A stretch of 47,887 nucleotides of DNA, taken from NCBI GenBank assembly GCA_021298155.1, contig JAJTEN010000030.1, positions 1-47,887 on the forward strand, in the 5' to 3' direction. The position numbers and the translations under genes were made by a program. Positions 16,626 through 26,162 of this stretch are shown piece by piece (position 1 is the stretch's first letter; the number at the start of each line of letters is the position of its first letter). This DNA is from Sphingobacteriales bacterium (GTDB lineage: Bacteria > Bacteroidota > Bacteroidia > UKL13-3). The notes beneath the pieces were generated by a model. It was not told the origin of the DNA, did no database searches, and saw only the letters and a list, made by a program, of their open reading frames with translations.

Positions 16626-17399
16626 ATGAGAAAGCTACAAAAATTGCTATGTATTGTATTTTTTCCAATAATCGGACTCAGTTCTATATCTGCGCAAGCA
16701 ACAGATAAATACCTGTTTAGCAATAAAATATTTAACCTTCAATTCTTATACAATTACCATGTACCAAGTGGTAATTACGCCAATACTTTTGGCAATTACA
16801 GTGGTGTTGGATTTGGTGGCATGTTAAAAACAAAAAAAAACTGGACGTTTAGTGGAGAGGGAAATTTTTTATTTGGCAACGAAATAAGAGCAACCGGCAT
16901 TTTAGACCAATTGGTAAGCAGCGGAGGTTTCATTTCTTCTACCAGTGGAAACCCAGGAAATTACATGGTAAATATGCGTGGATTCTCTTTTTATTTGCAA
17001 GGTGGCAGGGTATTCGCTTGGAACAAAAAGAATATGAATTCTGGGATTTTACTCAAAGGAGGGATAGGATTTATTCAACATAAAATTGGATTTAATTTAA
17101 AAGAAAATAATATGCCTCAACTGGATGAAAATTATGCCAAAGGATATGATAGATTGAGCAATGGATTTTCGGTAAATCAATTTATTGGATACAATCATCA
17201 AAGTATAAATAGGCTCATAAACTTTTATATTGGTTTAGAGTTCATGATGGCTCAAACCGTTAACAGAAGAGGTTTTAATTACGATGAAATGAAATTTGAC
17301 TTGGGCAATAAATTGGATCAGAGTGTATCTGTTCGATTTGGATGGATGATTCCGATTTACCTCAACACCAAGGAGGAAAACGAATTTCAATTTAGGTAA
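16626..17399 (+). CDS. Predicted outer-membrane protein of unknown function
   Basis: This 257-residue protein has a signal peptide (basic MRKLQK, hydrophobic core, likely cleavage after SISAQA). The mature part consists of alternating aromatic and polar beta segments (FNLQFLYNYHVPSGNY, FSFYLQGGRVFAW, FYIGLEFMMAQTV) and ends in a beta-strand-like stretch, consistent with a small outer-membrane beta-barrel. I do not recognise a named family. It lies 2 nt upstream of waaA, so the two are surely co-transcribed, which suggests an envelope role, perhaps with lipopolysaccharide. That link is inference. Confidence 0.75.
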   Translation: MRKLQKLLCIVFFPIIGLSSISAQATDKYLFSNKIFNLQFLYNYHVPSGNYANTFGNYSGVGFGGMLKTKKNWTFSGEGNFLFGNEIRATGILDQLVSSGGFISSTSGNPGNYMVNMRGFSFYLQGGRVFAWNKKNMNSGILLKGGIGFIQHKIGFNLKENNMPQLDENYAKGYDRLSNGFSVNQFIGYNHQSINRLINFYIGLEFMMAQTVNRRGFNYDEMKFDLGNKLDQSVSVRFGWMIPIYLNTKEENEFQFR

Positions 17400-17401
17400 T
17401 C

Positions 17402-18667
17402 ATGAATAAACTGCTCGGTTATGGCTGGTATCTGGTAGGCACCCAATTGTATTTTTTATTGGTTCGGCTGATTGCACCTTTTAATAATCGGGCAAAATTA
17501 CTTGTAAAAGCCCAAACACAGGCTTGGAAATTAATTGAAAATATTCCCAATCGCGCAACTGATTTTACCATTTGGTTTCATGTTTCTTCGCTGGGGGAAT
17601 TTGAACAGGGTAAACCGCTCATGATTGCCTTAAAAAAAGCTAAGCCAGATTGCAAAATTATAGTGAGTTTCTTCTCCCCTTCTGGATTTTTAGCCAAACA
17701 AAAAGACCCAAGTGCAGACCATATCGTGTATTTACCTTTCGAATCTAAAAAAAATGCGCAAAGGTGGGTTCAAAGCATTCAACCCAAATTAGCTGTTTGG
17801 GTAAAATATGATTTTTGGCACAATTATTTATTTGAAATTAATAAACGCCAAATACCTGTTTTTTTAATTGCAGCACAATTCAGACCAACACAAATATATT
17901 TTAAAAAGTGGGCCCTTTTCCAACGGAGTACATTGCAATTGTTTACCCATATTTTTTGCCAGAATCTGCGTTCGCAAAACTTGTTAAATCAATTTCAATT
18001 AACGCAAAATAGCCTGAGTGGAGATAATAGATACGACAGGGTGAAAGATTATGCCTTGAACCTGGAGAATATCCCATTTATTGAAGCTTTTAAGGAAAAT
18101 ACGTGCACCCTTATTTTAGGTAGTTCATACATACAAGAAGAACGTTTGTTGGCTCAGTTTTTAGCTACAAGCACTGTTCATTGTAAGGCAATTATTGCAC
18201 CTCATTTTACAGATGAAACCCGCATCACTGAAATTGAAAAGAATTTTAAAAATACAGCCATTCGCTATTCGCAAGTTTCGGATCAAACCGTATGGAAAAA
18301 TTACCGTGTTTTAATTATTGATAGCATTGGGTTATTAGCTCGATTGTATAGATATGGCGATTTGGCCTTTGTGGGTGGTGGATTCTGGGAAAATGGTTTA
18401 CACAATACATTAGAACCATGTGCTTTTGGAATGCCCATTGCATTCGGACCAAAATTGAGAAGATTTCCAGAAGCGCAGGAACTTGTTTCTATTGGTGTTG
18501 CTCAAGTAATTGGCAAGCAAGTTGATTTTGATCAATGGGTAACTACACATGTTTTGGATAAAAAGATGCGCGAAGAAAAAGCCATTGCTTGTCGCCAATT
18601 TGTTAGTGAAAATGCCGGCGCAACTCAACGTGTAATGGATATTATAGGTCCATACCTCAACAAATAA
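17402..18667 (+). CDS. waaA: 3-deoxy-D-manno-octulosonic acid (Kdo) transferase
   Basis: WaaA transfers Kdo from CMP-Kdo to the lipid A precursor at the inner membrane, completing the lipopolysaccharide inner core start. It has 421 residues with an N-terminal membrane-anchoring segment (LVGTQLYFLLVRLIAPF). The acceptor-side motif SLGEFEQG is at 63-70; the Glu66 position corresponds to the catalytic base of known WaaA proteins. The C-terminal GT-B domain shows DSIGLLARLYRYGDLAFVGGGF and the GLHNTLEPCAFGMPI donor motif. It is coupled to the upstream outer-membrane protein gene. Confidence 0.95.
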   Translation: MNKLLGYGWYLVGTQLYFLLVRLIAPFNNRAKLLVKAQTQAWKLIENIPNRATDFTIWFHVSSLGEFEQGKPLMIALKKAKPDCKIIVSFFSPSGFLAKQKDPSADHIVYLPFESKKNAQRWVQSIQPKLAVWVKYDFWHNYLFEINKRQIPVFLIAAQFRPTQIYFKKWALFQRSTLQLFTHIFCQNLRSQNLLNQFQLTQNSLSGDNRYDRVKDYALNLENIPFIEAFKENTCTLILGSSYIQEERLLAQFLATSTVHCKAIIAPHFTDETRITEIEKNFKNTAIRYSQVSDQTVWKNYRVLIIDSIGLLARLYRYGDLAFVGGGFWENGLHNTLEPCAFGMPIAFGPKLRRFPEAQELVSIGVAQVIGKQVDFDQWVTTHVLDKKMREEKAIACRQFVSENAGATQRVMDIIGPYLNK

Positions 18668-18671
18668 TATA

Positions 18672-18878
18672 TTATTCTTTACCTTGTTGTTTCCTACGCG
18701 CCCGCTCGGCGTCTAACTCAAGCTTTAAGGAGTCGGTGCGACCATCCATAACAGGCTTAGGAATAGATTGTTCACCCACTTCAATTGGCTTAGTTTTAGG
18801 AGCTGTGGTATTACAAGCTACGCAAAGTACTAAACTAATGCTTAACCATGCACTTAAATGTAAATTGAATACCTTCAT
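18672..18878 (-). CDS. Small predicted lipoprotein
   Basis: This 68-residue protein has a signal peptide (MKVFNLHLSAWLSISLVL) and lipobox Cys22 (CVAC). A Thr/Pro/Lys-rich linker follows, then a short charged helix near the end (SLKLELDAERARRKQ). Function unknown. The first 44 nt overlap the 3' end of the T9SS-protein gene in another frame on the same strand; no later start would keep the signal peptide, so the overlap is accepted. It converges with waaA, with only 4 nt between the stops. Confidence 0.65.
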   Translation of the reverse strand: MKVFNLHLSAWLSISLVLCVACNTTAPKTKPIEVGEQSIPKPVMDGRTDSLKLELDAERARRKQQGKE

Positions 18879-20694
18879 CGCTTACTAAATGTATAATATA
18901 CAATCCTGTTGGAATATCTTGTGTATTTATTTGCAATTGATTTAAACCCGGCTTTGCAAAAGCTTTGGCTATGGTTTTCTGATTCCGACCATCTATACCC
19001 ATTATTTCAATTCCAAGTAATGTTTTTTGAGTCATTTCAAATTCAAAAGTTACCAGATCTGAGGCTGGATTCGGATACATTTTCCCTGCCTGAACTGCTG
19101 TTTCAGTTGGCTGCATCCCAACACTTGGATCAGAATTAATCATTCGACTAATCCATGTTCTATTTTGACCCGAATTAGTACCCCAAGAACCACTTAACCA
19201 AGCCACACCCAATTCATTGTACTTCTTTTGTATACCGGTATAATCTCCCCAACGTTGCACACTATCCAATATTAAATTTATACTTCCTTCTCCTTGCTTC
19301 ACAAAAACTGGTGAGGATACCTTAAAATTTCTATCTACATAAACCACCGAAGTGCCTGGAAAATGTTTTTCAGATACATGTGAAAAAGTAATCATACTGC
19401 TATGGTCTCCGTTCTCTCCTGTACCCACATAAGCAATACTAGGATAACCCAAATCTAGACTGTCTGAACCAATAATTTCACCTTCTAACCTTGGGGTATT
19501 TGTCCATATTTCATGAATTCTTCCAAAATAAATAGCCGGACTAAAAGTGCTGGGGTTAATGGTATTGCCAACATAATAAATTACCCCCCCTTGATACATG
19601 GCACTTAATACACGCGCATCATTGGTTTGTAATTTTTTCTTATTAGGCATAATCGCATTAGGCTGCAATCCATACGCTTGTGGATTCTTTAATACGCGCA
19701 TGCCAAGGCTAGATTTTCCAGAGGCAATTGTGTTAGTTATATAATGAACAAAAACTGTATCATTACGTAAATCTGATGGTCGATGTGAAAGAAAATACAT
19801 ATCAGGCCCATGCAGGGTGGCGCCACCTTTCACCGGACAAATACTCCACACTGGCTTGTCATTATATTTTATATTGGTATAAACTTTCTGAACCAAACTA
19901 TCTCCAGCATATCCGCCACTTGTTTCAACTTGCCAAATATAAGATTCAATAAAACCATCTTTCCAACCAGAATTGTCTCTTAGTCGGTTAACAGTAATAA
20001 ACAACTCTGTTTTGCTCAATGAAATAATAGGATAATCACTCCAACTGCTATCACCAGTAATATTTCCTGGTATTTGATATAGATTCCATCCTTTAGTTGG
20101 ATCATTTGTTTCAGAAAAAGCCACAATAATTCTGGTATCCGCACTAGTGGTACCTTGCAAATAGACAACAATAAATCTATCAGCAATGGGGTCATAAATG
20201 GCACGTGGGTCGTAGGTTCTGTTTAATGGACCAAGTGCATTACCAAAAGCCGACAATGATCGCTGAATTAATGCCCTACCGGTATCATTCAACATCAGAA
20301 TATTGGTATTTACACAGCTAATGATCATGCCATTATTTCCAATGGCAAAGTCGTTATCATTTGGCGTTCCATTGGTTACATTTGCATTAAAATTTCTACC
20401 AACAATAGGAAGCGCTGCACCACTTTTTTTGTGCAAAGAAGCAGCTTTCAAATGATTCCTTCTTTGCTCATCTAATTGCACTTTGGCTTGCTGAACAGCG
20501 CTTAATGGCGCTGGCAGTGCTTTCTTTAATAAGATATGAGCCTCGGGCAAGGCTGGTAGTTCATCAAAAACGATCTTCGCTCCAATAGGCGTATTTAACC
20601 GATGCGCTGTATACGTAAAACCAGGTGTATTTTGAGCCAAAATAATGCCTGAAAATGCCACACAGGCAAAGAGCGAAAGAAAAACATTTTTCAT
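18835..20694 (-). CDS. T9SS-secreted protein with type A sorting domain
   Basis: This 619-residue secreted protein begins with a signal peptide (MKNVFLSLFACVAFSGIILAQ). An ATG-less extension of 14 codons upstream is open but adds no signal features, so ATG 20692-20694 is chosen. The main body resembles a beta-propeller-like domain (TYDPRAIYDPIADRFIVVY, then ETNDPTKGW). The last 80 residues form a type A C-terminal sorting domain (MYPNPASDLVTFEF, GLNQLQINTQDIPTGLYIIHL), which directs passage through the type IX secretion system and attachment or release at the surface. Substrate unknown. It has its own strong promoter inside the end of selD. Confidence 0.88.
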   Translation of the reverse strand: MKNVFLSLFACVAFSGIILAQNTPGFTYTAHRLNTPIGAKIVFDELPALPEAHILLKKALPAPLSAVQQAKVQLDEQRRNHLKAASLHKKSGAALPIVGRNFNANVTNGTPNDNDFAIGNNGMIISCVNTNILMLNDTGRALIQRSLSAFGNALGPLNRTYDPRAIYDPIADRFIVVYLQGTTSADTRIIVAFSETNDPTKGWNLYQIPGNITGDSSWSDYPIISLSKTELFITVNRLRDNSGWKDGFIESYIWQVETSGGYAGDSLVQKVYTNIKYNDKPVWSICPVKGGATLHGPDMYFLSHRPSDLRNDTVFVHYITNTIASGKSSLGMRVLKNPQAYGLQPNAIMPNKKKLQTNDARVLSAMYQGGVIYYVGNTINPSTFSPAIYFGRIHEIWTNTPRLEGEIIGSDSLDLGYPSIAYVGTGENGDHSSMITFSHVSEKHFPGTSVVYVDRNFKVSSPVFVKQGEGSINLILDSVQRWGDYTGIQKKYNELGVAWLSGSWGTNSGQNRTWISRMINSDPSVGMQPTETAVQAGKMYPNPASDLVTFEFEMTQKTLLGIEIMGIDGRNQKTIAKAFAKPGLNQLQINTQDIPTGLYIIHLVSDEGIQFTFKCMVKH

Positions 20695-20733
20695 TTTACA
20701 AATTATTAACGCTTTGTATCGAATTAAGAAAAC

Positions 20734-20764
20734 CAAAAATAGAAAAAAAAATTAGCGACACAAA
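20734..20764 (-). promoter_or_regulatory. Consensus promoter of the T9SS-protein gene
   Basis: On the minus strand TTTG (20764-20761), exactly 19 nt, then TATTTTTG (20741-20734): a full match to TTTG-N19-TAnnTTTG. The -33 element lies just inside the last codons of selD (stop at 20752-20754). The predicted start near 20727 gives a leader of about 33 nt. Confidence 0.7.
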
Positions 20765-21795
20765 TAAACTGTCTTTTCCTTTTTAGGAATAATTCTACCA
20801 ATAGGTAAAATCCCATCTAATTGGTTAAATTTCAATTTACCGGTAAAAGCTTCGAGTGCATGCTCGCTCACTGCAATTAGCAATCCACCACTGGTTTGTG
20901 GGTCGTTTAAAATCTGAAAAGGTAGCATTTCTGTGATACCTTCTACTTTATTCTCCCAAGCATTCCAGTTTTTATAGGTATTATCAGGAATAATATTCTG
21001 CTGAAGATATTCCTCTAAAAAGGCAAACCTAGGTATATTTTCCCAATATAATTCGGCCGAAAAATGGGTACCACACATCTCAATTAAATGTCCCAACAAA
21101 CCAAAACCAGTAATATCAGTAAGTGCATTTACGCCGCTCATTTCTGAAATAGTTTCACCTATAACATTCAGGGTGCACATAGATTCTACCACCGATTTTA
21201 CATGCTCTTCCTTTGCCAAACCTCGCTTTATGGCTGTACCCATGATTCCGGTACCAAGCGGTTTACTAAGAAATAAATAATCACCTTCTTGTGGGGTATT
21301 ATTTCTTTTTAAAAATTCGGTTCGAACCGAACCCGTAACACTTAAACCAAACAGCGGTTCTTTGCTATCGATGCTGTGTCCTCCTGCAAGCGGAATATGC
21401 GCCTGTTTGCAAATTTCACGCGCGCCTCTTAAAACCTCTTTGGCTAAATCTACAGGCAAAATCTCCATTGGCCAACCCAACAAGGCATTCGCAAATAGCG
21501 GTTTTCCACCCATGGCATACACATCACTTATGGCGTTTGCAGCAGCAATTCTTCCAAAATCAAATGCATCATCTACAATAGGCATAAAGAAATCTACTGT
21601 GTTTAAAACACCTAATCCTGCGCCCAAATCCCATACTGCAGCATCGTCATTGCTATGATTTCCGACCAATAGCTCTGTGTAATTTGTTTCGCTTTTTTCT
21701 GATACTATTTTTTCTAAATCAGCAGGTGCTATTTTGCAACCACAGCCTGCTTTAGATGAATATTGTGTAAGTTTATATTGAGATTGGATAGTCAT
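20752..21795 (-). CDS. selD: Selenide, water dikinase
   Basis: SelD makes monoselenophosphate from selenide and ATP, the selenium donor for selenocysteine and for 2-selenouridine in tRNA. It has 347 residues. The active-site loop AGCGCK contains Cys18 and Lys21, so this is the cysteine form and no in-frame Sec codon is needed. Downstream conserved blocks include GGHSIDSKEPLFGLSVTG and LTDITGFGLLGHL. It lies 75 nt after rpoC, behind a terminator, on the same strand, and has no clear promoter of its own, so it may depend on read-through. No selA, selB, selC or mnmH is in the window. Confidence 0.95.
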   Translation of the reverse strand: MTIQSQYKLTQYSSKAGCGCKIAPADLEKIVSEKSETNYTELLVGNHSNDDAAVWDLGAGLGVLNTVDFFMPIVDDAFDFGRIAAANAISDVYAMGGKPLFANALLGWPMEILPVDLAKEVLRGAREICKQAHIPLAGGHSIDSKEPLFGLSVTGSVRTEFLKRNNTPQEGDYLFLSKPLGTGIMGTAIKRGLAKEEHVKSVVESMCTLNVIGETISEMSGVNALTDITGFGLLGHLIEMCGTHFSAELYWENIPRFAFLEEYLQQNIIPDNTYKNWNAWENKVEGITEMLPFQILNDPQTSGGLLIAVSEHALEAFTGKLKFNQLDGILPIGRIIPKKEKTVYLCR

Positions 21796-21820
21796 TTTCT
21801 GCTAAATCTTATGAAAAACA

Positions 21821-21849
21821 AACGGCCCCCATTTTTGGTGGAGGCCGTT
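21821..21849 (-). terminator. Intrinsic terminator after rpoC
   Basis: On the minus strand, AACGGCCTCCA pairs with TGGGGGCCGTT (11 bp, one G-U), with a loop of about 7 nt, followed by TTGTTTTT. It lies 21 nt after the rpoC stop codon and ends the large RNA polymerase/ribosomal protein transcription unit. Confidence 0.8.
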
Positions 21850-21870
21850 AATTATTTGAATTATGATGGA

Positions 21871-22392
21871 TTAATCTTCTTTAGAAGCCATCAATAAATC
21901 GTATTCTTCTTTTGAACCTACTACTAATTTTTCGTAGTCGCGAATACCCGTTCCAGCCGGAATTAAATGTCCAACAATAACATTTTCTTTTAATCCCAAC
22001 ATGCGATCTACCTTACCAGAAATGGCAGCTTCATTCAATACTTTAGTAGTTTCTTGGAAAGATGCAGCACTCATAAAACTATGTGTTCCCAAACTTGCTT
22101 TGGTAATACCCATAATAATCTGACTAACCGTGGCCGGTTGAGCATCTTTTACCTCTACTAAACGTAAATCTTTACGTTTCAATTGAGAATTCTCATCACG
22201 TAATTTGCGAATACTGATAATCTGACCTGGTTTAACATTTGGAGAATCTCCAGCATCTAAAACCACTTTCTTGTCAAATATCCAGTCATTGGCTTGTTTT
22301 AAATCCCAGCGACTCACAAATTCACCTTCTAAGAAGGTTGTATCACCTGGATCAACAACCTCAATATGAACGATAAACCTCCATGATACCAT
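21871..22392 (-). CDS. rpoC: RNA polymerase beta' subunit, C-terminal part (disrupted rpoC)
   Basis: This is the C-terminal end of beta', out of frame with the main part. True homology starts at the HIEVVDPGD segment (about 22367) and runs through [13 protein letters not shown], the strongly conserved [43 protein letters not shown] and the end. The first eight codons (MVSWRFIV) are the main frame's sequence read in another frame, so the ATG here is not a real start. The main fragment ends 32 nt inside this one. The normal connecting block, which in most bacteria reads like LQGVKINDKHIEVIVRQM, is missing. It should be read as one gene with the fragment at 22361-26092. Confidence 0.92.
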   Translation of the reverse strand: MVSWRFIVHIEVVDPGDTTFLEGEFVSRWDLKQANDWIFDKKVVLDAGDSPNVKPGQIISIRKLRDENSQLKRKDLRLVEVKDAQPATVSQIIMGITKASLGTHSFMSAASFQETTKVLNEAAISGKVDRMLGLKENVIVGHLIPAGTGIRDYEKLVVGSKEEYDLLMASKED

Positions 22393-25300
22393 TTAAGATA
22401 TAACGTTGTACAGCAAGTGGACCCTCAATTCTAAGAATATCTTGCGGAGAAATAGAACCATCAGACAATGAAGATCCCGCTTTAACGAAATCATTTTCTT
22501 GAACCAAGATATGCTTAGACAATGGCACCAAGTATTTCTTTTGCTCACCATCTTTAGAAGTAATCATTATTTCACGATTACCGCGCTTGATTCCACCAAA
22601 TGTTACCACACCATCTATTTCTGTAACAATGGCTGGATTTGATGGATTTCTTGCTTCAAATAATTCAGTTACACGTGGTAAACCTCCTGTAATATCTCTT
22701 GTTTTACCTAATACACGTGGAATCTTAACTAAAATTTGTCCGGCTTTAATCTTATGCCCGTTTTCAACAATAATATGCGCACCAACTGGTAAGTTATATT
22801 CCTTAGAATCTTTGTCTTTACCTTCGGTTACAATAATTGAAGGGATTTTAGTTTTATCTCTACTTTCAACAATAACCTTCTCTTTGTGTCCGGTTTGCTC
22901 ATCAGATTCTTCTTTATAATTTACATTTTCAATAATGTTTTCAAAAGAAACTTTACCTGTAAACTCAGAGATAATTACCGCGTTGTATGGATCCCATGTA
23001 CAAATAGGTTCACCCTTTTCAACTAATTGTCCGTTTTTCACTTTTAAGTGAGCACCGTAAGGTACGTTGATTGTAATAATAGGGTTACGTGTTTTTTCAT
23101 CTAAAATACGGATTTCTCCTTGACGACCCAATACCACTGTATCGATAGTACCTTCTTCATTTTTCAATTCGGTAGTTCTAATTTCTTCAAATTCTAAAAT
23201 ACCACCAAATTTAGCTACCAATTGAGATTCAGAAGCAATGTTAGAAGCTGTACCACCCACGTGGAAAGTACGTAAGGTTAACTGTGTTCCTGGTTCACCA
23301 ATCGATTGCGCCGCAACAACACCCACCGAATCACCTCTTTGAGATTTTCTTCCGGTAGACATGCTTCTTCCATAACACTTGCTACAAATACCATATCTGG
23401 TTTCACAAGTTAAGGCAGAGCGAATTTCAACTACTTCAATTGGAGAATCCTCAATTAATTGCGCTTGCTCTTCAAAAATCTCCTCGCCAGAGCGAACAAT
23501 AAGATTACCTGAGATTGGATCGTATATATCATGTACGCTTGTTCTTCCTAAAATACGCTCGTACAATGGTTCTACAACTTCTTCATTATCTTTTAGAGCG
23601 CTAATTGGAATTCCACGTAAAGTTCCACAATCATCTTCACTTACTACAACATCCTGCGCTACGTCGTGCAACCTTCTGGTTAAGTAACCCGCATCTGCAG
23701 TTTTTAATGCCGTATCTGCTAAACCTTTACGTGCACCATGCGTAGAAATGAAATATTCAATTACAGAAAGACCTTCTTTAAAGTTAGATAAAATTGGATT
23801 CTCGATAATCTCTCCGGTTCCACCACTCAAATTCTTTTGTGGTTTTGCCATCAATCCCCTCATACCACCCAACTGGCGAATCTGCTCTTTCGAACCCCTT
23901 GCACCAGAATCTAACATCATATAAACAGGGTTAAATCCTTGTTGGTCTTCTTTTAACTGCTTTAACAAGGTATCAGCTAAACGCGAGTTAATACGTGTCC
24001 AGATATCAATTACCTGATTATAACGCTCATTGTTTGTAATGAAACCATTGTTATAGTTATCCCAAATTTCATCCACTTCAGCTTGCGCTTGCTTAATAAA
24101 TACTTCTTTTTCATCTGGAATATTTACATAAGACAAGTTAAATGACAAACCACCACGGAATGCATATTGGAATCCTAAATATTTAATATCATCTAAGAAG
24201 TGTGCACAATAATCCTGACCAACTTTCTTATACATATTACCAATGATATCCCTCAAAGATTTCTTGGTTAATAATTCATTGATGTACTCATGCGCTTCTG
24301 GCACCACTTGGTTAAAAATAATTCTACCCATGGTAGTATCAATTACTTTCTGAACCAATTGACCATTTTCTAGAACCCTTACTTTACACTTTACCCATGC
24401 ATGTAAATCTACTTTACCTTCGTTATAGGCAATAATAGCTTCTTCAGATGAATAGAAACGTAATCCTTCACCTTTAATAACATGCTCTGGCGTGCTCTTA
24501 CGACCTTTGGTGATGTAGTATAATCCCAACACCATGTCTTGAGAAGGTACTGTAATTGGCGCACCATTAGCCGGGTTAAGGATATTGTTAGGTGCAAGCA
24601 TTAACAACTGAGCTTCTAACACGGCTGCGTTACCAAGTGGCACGTGAACAGCCATCTGGTCACCGTCAAAATCCGCATTAAAACCAGTACAAACCAATGG
24701 ATGTAATTGAATAGCTTTTCCTTCAACCAATTTAGGCTGGAAAGCCTGAATACCTAATCTATGGAGTGTTGGTGCACGGTTTAACAATACAGGATGTCCT
24801 TTTAAAATATTTTCTAAAATATCCCAAATGATTGCCTCCTTACGATCTACTAATTTCTTGGCAGATTTTACCGTTTTAACAATTCCACGCTCTAATAATT
24901 TCCTAATTACAAATGGCTTAAATAACTCAGCAGCCATATTCTTAGGAATACCACATTCGTGTAATTTTAGGTTCGGACCTACTACGATAACTGAACGACC
25001 AGAGTAATCAACACGTTTACCTAATAAATTTTGACGGAAACGACCTTGTTTACCTTTAAGCATATCACTTAAAGATTTTAACGGGCGATTACCTTCAGTT
25101 TTAACAGCACTTACACGACGCGTATTATCAAATAATGAGTCTACCGCTTCTTGTAACATACGCTTTTCGTTTCTTAGGATAACCTCTGGCGCTTTAATTT
25201 CCATTAAACGCTTCAAACGGTTATTACGAATAATTACTCGGCGATATAAGTCGTTTAAGTCGGATGTTGCAAAACGACCGCCCTCTAAAGGCACTAAAGG

Positions 25301-26092
25301 ACGTAATTCTGGTGGAATAACAGGAAGAATTTTTACTACCATCCATTCCGGACGATTATCTCCATGACGCTGAGAATTACGGAATCCTTCAATTACCTTT
25401 AAACGCTTTAATGCTTCATTTTTACGTTGTTGAGAAGTTTCAGTACTTGCCTTAATACGTAAATCAAAACTTAATGCGTCTAAATCTATACGAGATAGCA
25501 TAAACCATAAGGCCTCACCACCCATTTTAGCGATAAACTTGTTAGGGTCGTTATCATCTAAATGCTGATTATCTTTTGGTAAGGTATCTAGAATATCTAA
25601 ATACTCTTCCTCCGATAATAAATCTAGGTTGGCCACTCCATCATTGGCTTTAATACCTGGCTGACAAACCAAATATCTTTCATAGTAAACCACCATATCC
25701 AATTTCTTGGAAGGTAATCCTAATAAATAACCAATTTTGTTAGGTAATGAACGGAAATACCAAATATGCGCTACAGGTACCACTAAGTTAATGTGTCCCA
25801 TGCGCTCGCGCCTAACTTTCTTTTCTGTAACCTCTACCCCACAACGGTCACAAACAATTCCTTTGTAGCGAATACGCTTGTATTTACCACAATGACATTC
25901 GTAATCTTTTATAGGTCCAAAGATTCTCTCGCAAAACAAACCACCCATTTCAGGCTTGAAAGAGCGGTAGTTAATAGTTTCAGGCTTGGTTACCTCGCCA
26001 AAAGATTTAGTTAAAATACTCTCAGGAGACGCTAAGCCGATACGAATTTTGGTAAAATTCGCTTTTATTTTTTGTTCTTTTTTCAAAGACAT
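22361..26092 (-). CDS. rpoC: RNA polymerase beta' subunit, N-terminal 85 percent (disrupted rpoC)
   Basis: This is the main part of the beta' subunit, 1,243 residues. The zinc ribbon is at Cys66, Cys68, Cys81 and Cys84; the catalytic Mg-binding NADFDGD is at 472-478; the bridge helix/trigger loop region follows, and a second zinc site includes [13 protein letters not shown]. The frame is intact to [10 protein letters not shown], then ends after three further codons. Full-length Bacteroidota beta' is about 1,410-1,440 residues. The remainder lies in another frame at 21871-22367, and roughly 20 highly conserved residues are absent at the junction; the missing length is 2 modulo 3. A functional cell could hardly tolerate this, so an assembly fault is the leading explanation. 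It is preceded by a 38-bp palindrome after rpoB. Confidence 0.95.
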   Translation of the reverse strand: MSLKKEQKIKANFTKIRIGLASPESILTKSFGEVTKPETINYRSFKPEMGGLFCERIFGPIKDYECHCGKYKRIRYKGIVCDRCGVEVTEKKVRRERMGHINLVVPVAHIWYFRSLPNKIGYLLGLPSKKLDMVVYYERYLVCQPGIKANDGVANLDLLSEEEYLDILDTLPKDNQHLDDNDPNKFIAKMGGEALWFMLSRIDLDALSFDLRIKASTETSQQRKNEALKRLKVIEGFRNSQRHGDNRPEWMVVKILPVIPPELRPLVPLEGGRFATSDLNDLYRRVIIRNNRLKRLMEIKAPEVILRNEKRMLQEAVDSLFDNTRRVSAVKTEGNRPLKSLSDMLKGKQGRFRQNLLGKRVDYSGRSVIVVGPNLKLHECGIPKNMAAELFKPFVIRKLLERGIVKTVKSAKKLVDRKEAIIWDILENILKGHPVLLNRAPTLHRLGIQAFQPKLVEGKAIQLHPLVCTGFNADFDGDQMAVHVPLGNAAVLEAQLLMLAPNNILNPANGAPITVPSQDMVLGLYYITKGRKSTPEHVIKGEGLRFYSSEEAIIAYNEGKVDLHAWVKCKVRVLENGQLVQKVIDTTMGRIIFNQVVPEAHEYINELLTKKSLRDIIGNMYKKVGQDYCAHFLDDIKYLGFQYAFRGGLSFNLSYVNIPDEKEVFIKQAQAEVDEIWDNYNNGFITNNERYNQVIDIWTRINSRLADTLLKQLKEDQQGFNPVYMMLDSGARGSKEQIRQLGGMRGLMAKPQKNLSGGTGEIIENPILSNFKEGLSVIEYFISTHGARKGLADTALKTADAGYLTRRLHDVAQDVVVSEDDCGTLRGIPISALKDNEEVVEPLYERILGRTSVHDIYDPISGNLIVRSGEEIFEEQAQLIEDSPIEVVEIRSALTCETRYGICSKCYGRSMSTGRKSQRGDSVGVVAAQSIGEPGTQLTLRTFHVGGTASNIASESQLVAKFGGILEFEEIRTTELKNEEGTIDTVVLGRQGEIRILDEKTRNPIITINVPYGAHLKVKNGQLVEKGEPICTWDPYNAVIISEFTGKVSFENIIENVNYKEESDEQTGHKEKVIVESRDKTKIPSIIVTEGKDKDSKEYNLPVGAHIIVENGHKIKAGQILVKIPRVLGKTRDITGGLPRVTELFEARNPSNPAIVTEIDGVVTFGGIKRGNREIMITSKDGEQKKYLVPLSKHILVQENDFVKAGSSLSDGSISPQDILRIEGPLAVQRYILNGIMEVYRSY

Positions 26093-26116
26093 GTTTGCGT
26101 TATTTTATTATGTGAT

Positions 26117-26154
26117 ATCATATTGCAGGGAAAATATTTTCCCTGCAATATGAT
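26117..26154 (-). ncRNA. Perfect 38-bp palindrome between rpoB and rpoC
   Basis: ATCATATTGCAGGGAAAAT is followed directly by its exact reverse complement. In the mRNA it starts 8 nt after the rpoB stop and ends 24 nt before the rpoC ATG. No T-run follows, so it is not a typical terminator; an RNA processing or stability element (for example an RNase III site) is more likely. Confidence 0.6.
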
Positions 26155-26162
26155 GATTATTT

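Noticed and set aside
21871-26092. A genuine two-gene rpoC (like rpoC1/rpoC2 of cyanobacteria)
   Set aside because: The break is near the C-terminus and not at the cyanobacterial split site. A conserved block is missing, and the second frame's start codon lies in shifted sequence without homology.
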